This document shows positions 5,584-7,527 of a stretch of 7,527 bases of DNA, piece after piece (position 1 is the first letter of the stretch; every line of letters begins with the position of its first letter). The notes beneath the pieces are model-generated. The model worked only from the letters and a program-made list of their open reading frames with translations. It ran no database searches and was not told where the DNA came from. A program made the translations under genes and the position numbers. The DNA is taken from contig JAJNBN010000312.1 of the NCBI GenBank assembly GCA_021156225.1, positions 1 to 7,527 on the forward strand, read 5' to 3'. Origin of the DNA: Verrucomicrobiota bacterium (GTDB lineage: Bacteria > Verrucomicrobiota > Verrucomicrobiia > Limisphaerales > JAEYXS01).

Positions 5584-7512
5584 TTATTTCAGCAAGTTCT
5601 CCTGCAAAAACATGATCGTCGCGAGGAATTGCGTGTCTGCGTTTTTCTTCTTCGCGAAGCCGTGGCCTTCATCCGTGGCCATCATGTACCAGACTTTGCC
5701 GCCGTTTTTGCGGATGGCTTCCACCATCTGCTCGGCTTCGGTGTAAGGCACGCGCGGGTCTTGCTGGCCTTGCACCACGAAGAGCGGTTTCTTGATCTTG
5801 TCCGCATTGCGATTGGGCGAAATCTTCTCCAGGTGTTCGCGCATCTTGGGGTCGCGCTCGTCACCGTATTCCACGCGGCGCAGATCGCGGCGGTAATCTT
5901 GGGTGTTATTCAGGAAGGTGACGAAGTTTGAGATGCCCACGATGTCATTACCGCAGCGCAGGCGGTCGTTGTAATGGACCATGCAGGCCAGCGTCATGTA
6001 ACCGCCATAGCTGCCGCCCATCACGGCGATGCGTTGCTTGTCCAGCTTGGCGTCGCGATCGATCCAGTCGAGGAACGCGCCGATGTCCTTCACGGAATCC
6101 TCGCGCTTAAAGCCGTTGTCCAGCGTGAGGAACGTTTTGCCGTAGCCCGCTGAGCCGCGCACGTTCGGGTAGAGCAGGGCGATGCCCATCTCGTTCAGAT
6201 AGTAGTTCAAGCGCGCCTGGAAGCGCGGACGTGATTGGCCTTCCGGTCCGCCATGGATGGAGACAATGACCGGGCGGGGTCCGGGGAACTTCTGTGCATC
6301 CGGGCGATAGATGAAGCCGGAGACTTCCAAGCCATCAAAACTCTTCACGCGGATCATCTCCGGTTCGGAGAACTTCGAGGCGTCCAGCCCGCCAGTTTCG
6401 CTCTCGGTCCAGCGCTCGACTTTGCCTTCTTTCACATCCAGGGAATAGATGTCAAAGGGCGCTTTCGAGGAACTCAGGTTGAAGGCGAGGTCGCGATTAT
6501 TCTCATGCCAGTTCAAGCTGGAGACGGTACCGATGGGCAGCTTCGGCGTCTTAAGCTCTTTGCCGGTTTTAGCGTCCAGCAGGCGCAGGATGCCCGGGCC
6601 GTCTTCATTGGTGACGAGGGCGATGGTGTTCCCGTCTTTGGACAGCTCGAACTCATCCACGTCCCATTTGATGTGTGTGGTGTAGGGCGTGAACGCTTTG
6701 GTGGCGAGATCGTAGCGGCCGAGGCGTTGAAATTCAGAATCTTGGTCGGTGGTGAGGATGAGACTCTTGCCATCCTTGGTGAACTTCGCATCACCATAGG
6801 CGACCTTGGCCGCGCCTTTCGGGGTGATGAGTTCCAGCTTGCCGGTGGCGATGTCCAGCCGGTGCAGATAGCTTTCATTGATGGATACGTATTCGCCGAG
6901 CAGCAGGCTTTGGTCATCGGGCGACCAATCCATCACGCCCCAACCGCCGCCTTTAAGCTCAACCAGCTTGCGATCGCTTTTCGGATTCGCAGGGTCGATG
7001 AGATAGACATCGTTATCGCGACCCGTTCGGCGGGTGGAGGTGTAGGCGATCTGCTGGCCGCCGGTGGACCACTTGGCACCGGTATTACGCGAGGCACCGT
7101 CAGTGAGCAGGGTGATGCGGCCATCCTTCAGGTCAAAGCGGTAGAACTGGTAGAACTCACTGCCGCCTTTGTCTTGGGCAAAGACGATGAACTCCCCGGT
7201 CTTGGGCCGGAAGGAGCCGCCACCGATAGGTTCAGACGAGAAGGTCATCTGCTTGCGGTCGCCGCCAGGGAACTTCACGTAATGAAGTTGCGGGACATCT
7301 GCAAACCGCGTGCTGATCAGCATCTCGCGTTTGGAGGGGTGCCAGTCGGCCATGCCGGCGCTGCGGAACTCCAGATAGCGGCCCACTTCCTGTTGCAGGG
7401 CAGGGGTGATTTCCGGGACGCCTTGCACCACGAGGTTATCAGCAAAAGGGGCGGCAAAGAGCTGGGTGCTGGTCAACAACCCCAGACCGAGAGCGAGGCT
7501 ACGGGATAACAT
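5584..7512 (-). CDS. Secreted S9-family peptidase (prolyl oligopeptidase / acylaminoacyl-peptidase-like)
   Basis: A 642-residue two-domain serine peptidase. An N-terminal signal peptide (MLSRSLALGLGLLTSTQLFAA, cleavage near 20-21) indicates export to the periplasm or beyond. Residues of about 40-380 form a beta-propeller with repeated SPDD/TKDGKSL/SKDGNTIAL-type blades, which in this family restricts access to small peptides. From about 385 (MIRVKSFDGLEVSGFIYRP) the alpha/beta-hydrolase domain follows. The HGGPEG loop at His420 is the usual oxyanion-hole region. The nucleophile is Ser501 in MGGSYGGYM, the acid is Asp585 in GQQDPRVPY, and the base is His617 in DEGHGFAKK. The triad is complete and the length is typical, so it should be an active oligopeptidase releasing short peptides or N-terminal residues; exact specificity cannot be read from sequence. 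The start at 7512 gives the signal peptide; only 15 bases of upstream sequence are in the window, without a Shine-Dalgarno. The next gene on this strand (threonine aldolase) begins 290 bases downstream. Confidence 0.93.
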   Translation of the reverse strand: MLSRSLALGLGLLTSTQLFAAPFADNLVVQGVPEITPALQQEVGRYLEFRSAGMADWHPSKREMLISTRFADVPQLHYVKFPGGDRKQMTFSSEPIGGGSFRPKTGEFIVFAQDKGGSEFYQFYRFDLKDGRITLLTDGASRNTGAKWSTGGQQIAYTSTRRTGRDNDVYLIDPANPKSDRKLVELKGGGWGVMDWSPDDQSLLLGEYVSINESYLHRLDIATGKLELITPKGAAKVAYGDAKFTKDGKSLILTTDQDSEFQRLGRYDLATKAFTPYTTHIKWDVDEFELSKDGNTIALVTNEDGPGILRLLDAKTGKELKTPKLPIGTVSSLNWHENNRDLAFNLSSSKAPFDIYSLDVKEGKVERWTESETGGLDASKFSEPEMIRVKSFDGLEVSGFIYRPDAQKFPGPRPVIVSIHGGPEGQSRPRFQARLNYYLNEMGIALLYPNVRGSAGYGKTFLTLDNGFKREDSVKDIGAFLDWIDRDAKLDKQRIAVMGGSYGGYMTLACMVHYNDRLRCGNDIVGISNFVTFLNNTQDYRRDLRRVEYGDERDPKMREHLEKISPNRNADKIKKPLFVVQGQQDPRVPYTEAEQMVEAIRKNGGKVWYMMATDEGHGFAKKKNADTQFLATIMFLQENLLK

Positions 7513-7527
7513 GCAGGCGTTGTAACT

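Noticed and set aside
6235..7509. Long plus-strand open frame (424 codons) antisense to the S9 peptidase gene
   Set aside because: It is the complement of a well-supported peptidase with signal peptide, propeller and full catalytic triad. Its translation has no recognisable domain; such antisense frames are common in GC-rich genes.

Overview
The window looks like ordinary chromosomal DNA from a moderately GC-rich Gram-negative bacterium, most likely a member of the Verrucomicrobiota (Pedosphaera/Limisphaera-like). That assignment is inference. It rests on a lipoprotein and two secreted enzymes with Gram-negative style export signals, on a tiny AURKAIP1/COX24-type ribosomal protein gene, and on a GIY-YIG 'nucleotide excision repair endonuclease' of a kind I associate with that phylum. 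No rRNA, tRNA, phage, transposase or CRISPR signal is visible.

Layout. Bases 1-436 hold the 3' end of a plus-strand unit: the C-terminal part of long-form hisG, then a 33-codon gene for a very basic ribosomal-type protein. The unit closes with a textbook intrinsic terminator at 478-508. Bases 529-4189 hold three plus-strand genes with short gaps (45 and 31 bases): a 564-residue TPR lipoprotein, a GIY-YIG protein that seems to have lost part of its catalytic domain, and a secreted SxxK serine hydrolase. Bases 4253-7512 hold two minus-strand genes, an L-threonine aldolase and a secreted S9-family peptidase. They are separated by a 290-base gap carrying a 125-base nested inverted repeat that looks like a REP/MITE-type element.

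How the genes fit together. hisG (first step of histidine synthesis) and the small ribosomal-type gene are probably co-transcribed. The next three genes may share a transcript, but their functions do not form an obvious pathway. The S9 peptidase and the serine hydrolase are exported hydrolases. The threonine aldolase is cytoplasmic and could handle hydroxy amino acids, but nothing beyond proximity links it to the peptidase.

I do not see a multi-gene novel system. The best leads are the apparent in-frame deletion in the GIY-YIG domain (catalytic arginine missing, other active-site residues kept), the nested inverted repeat, and the hisG/ribosomal microprotein pairing.
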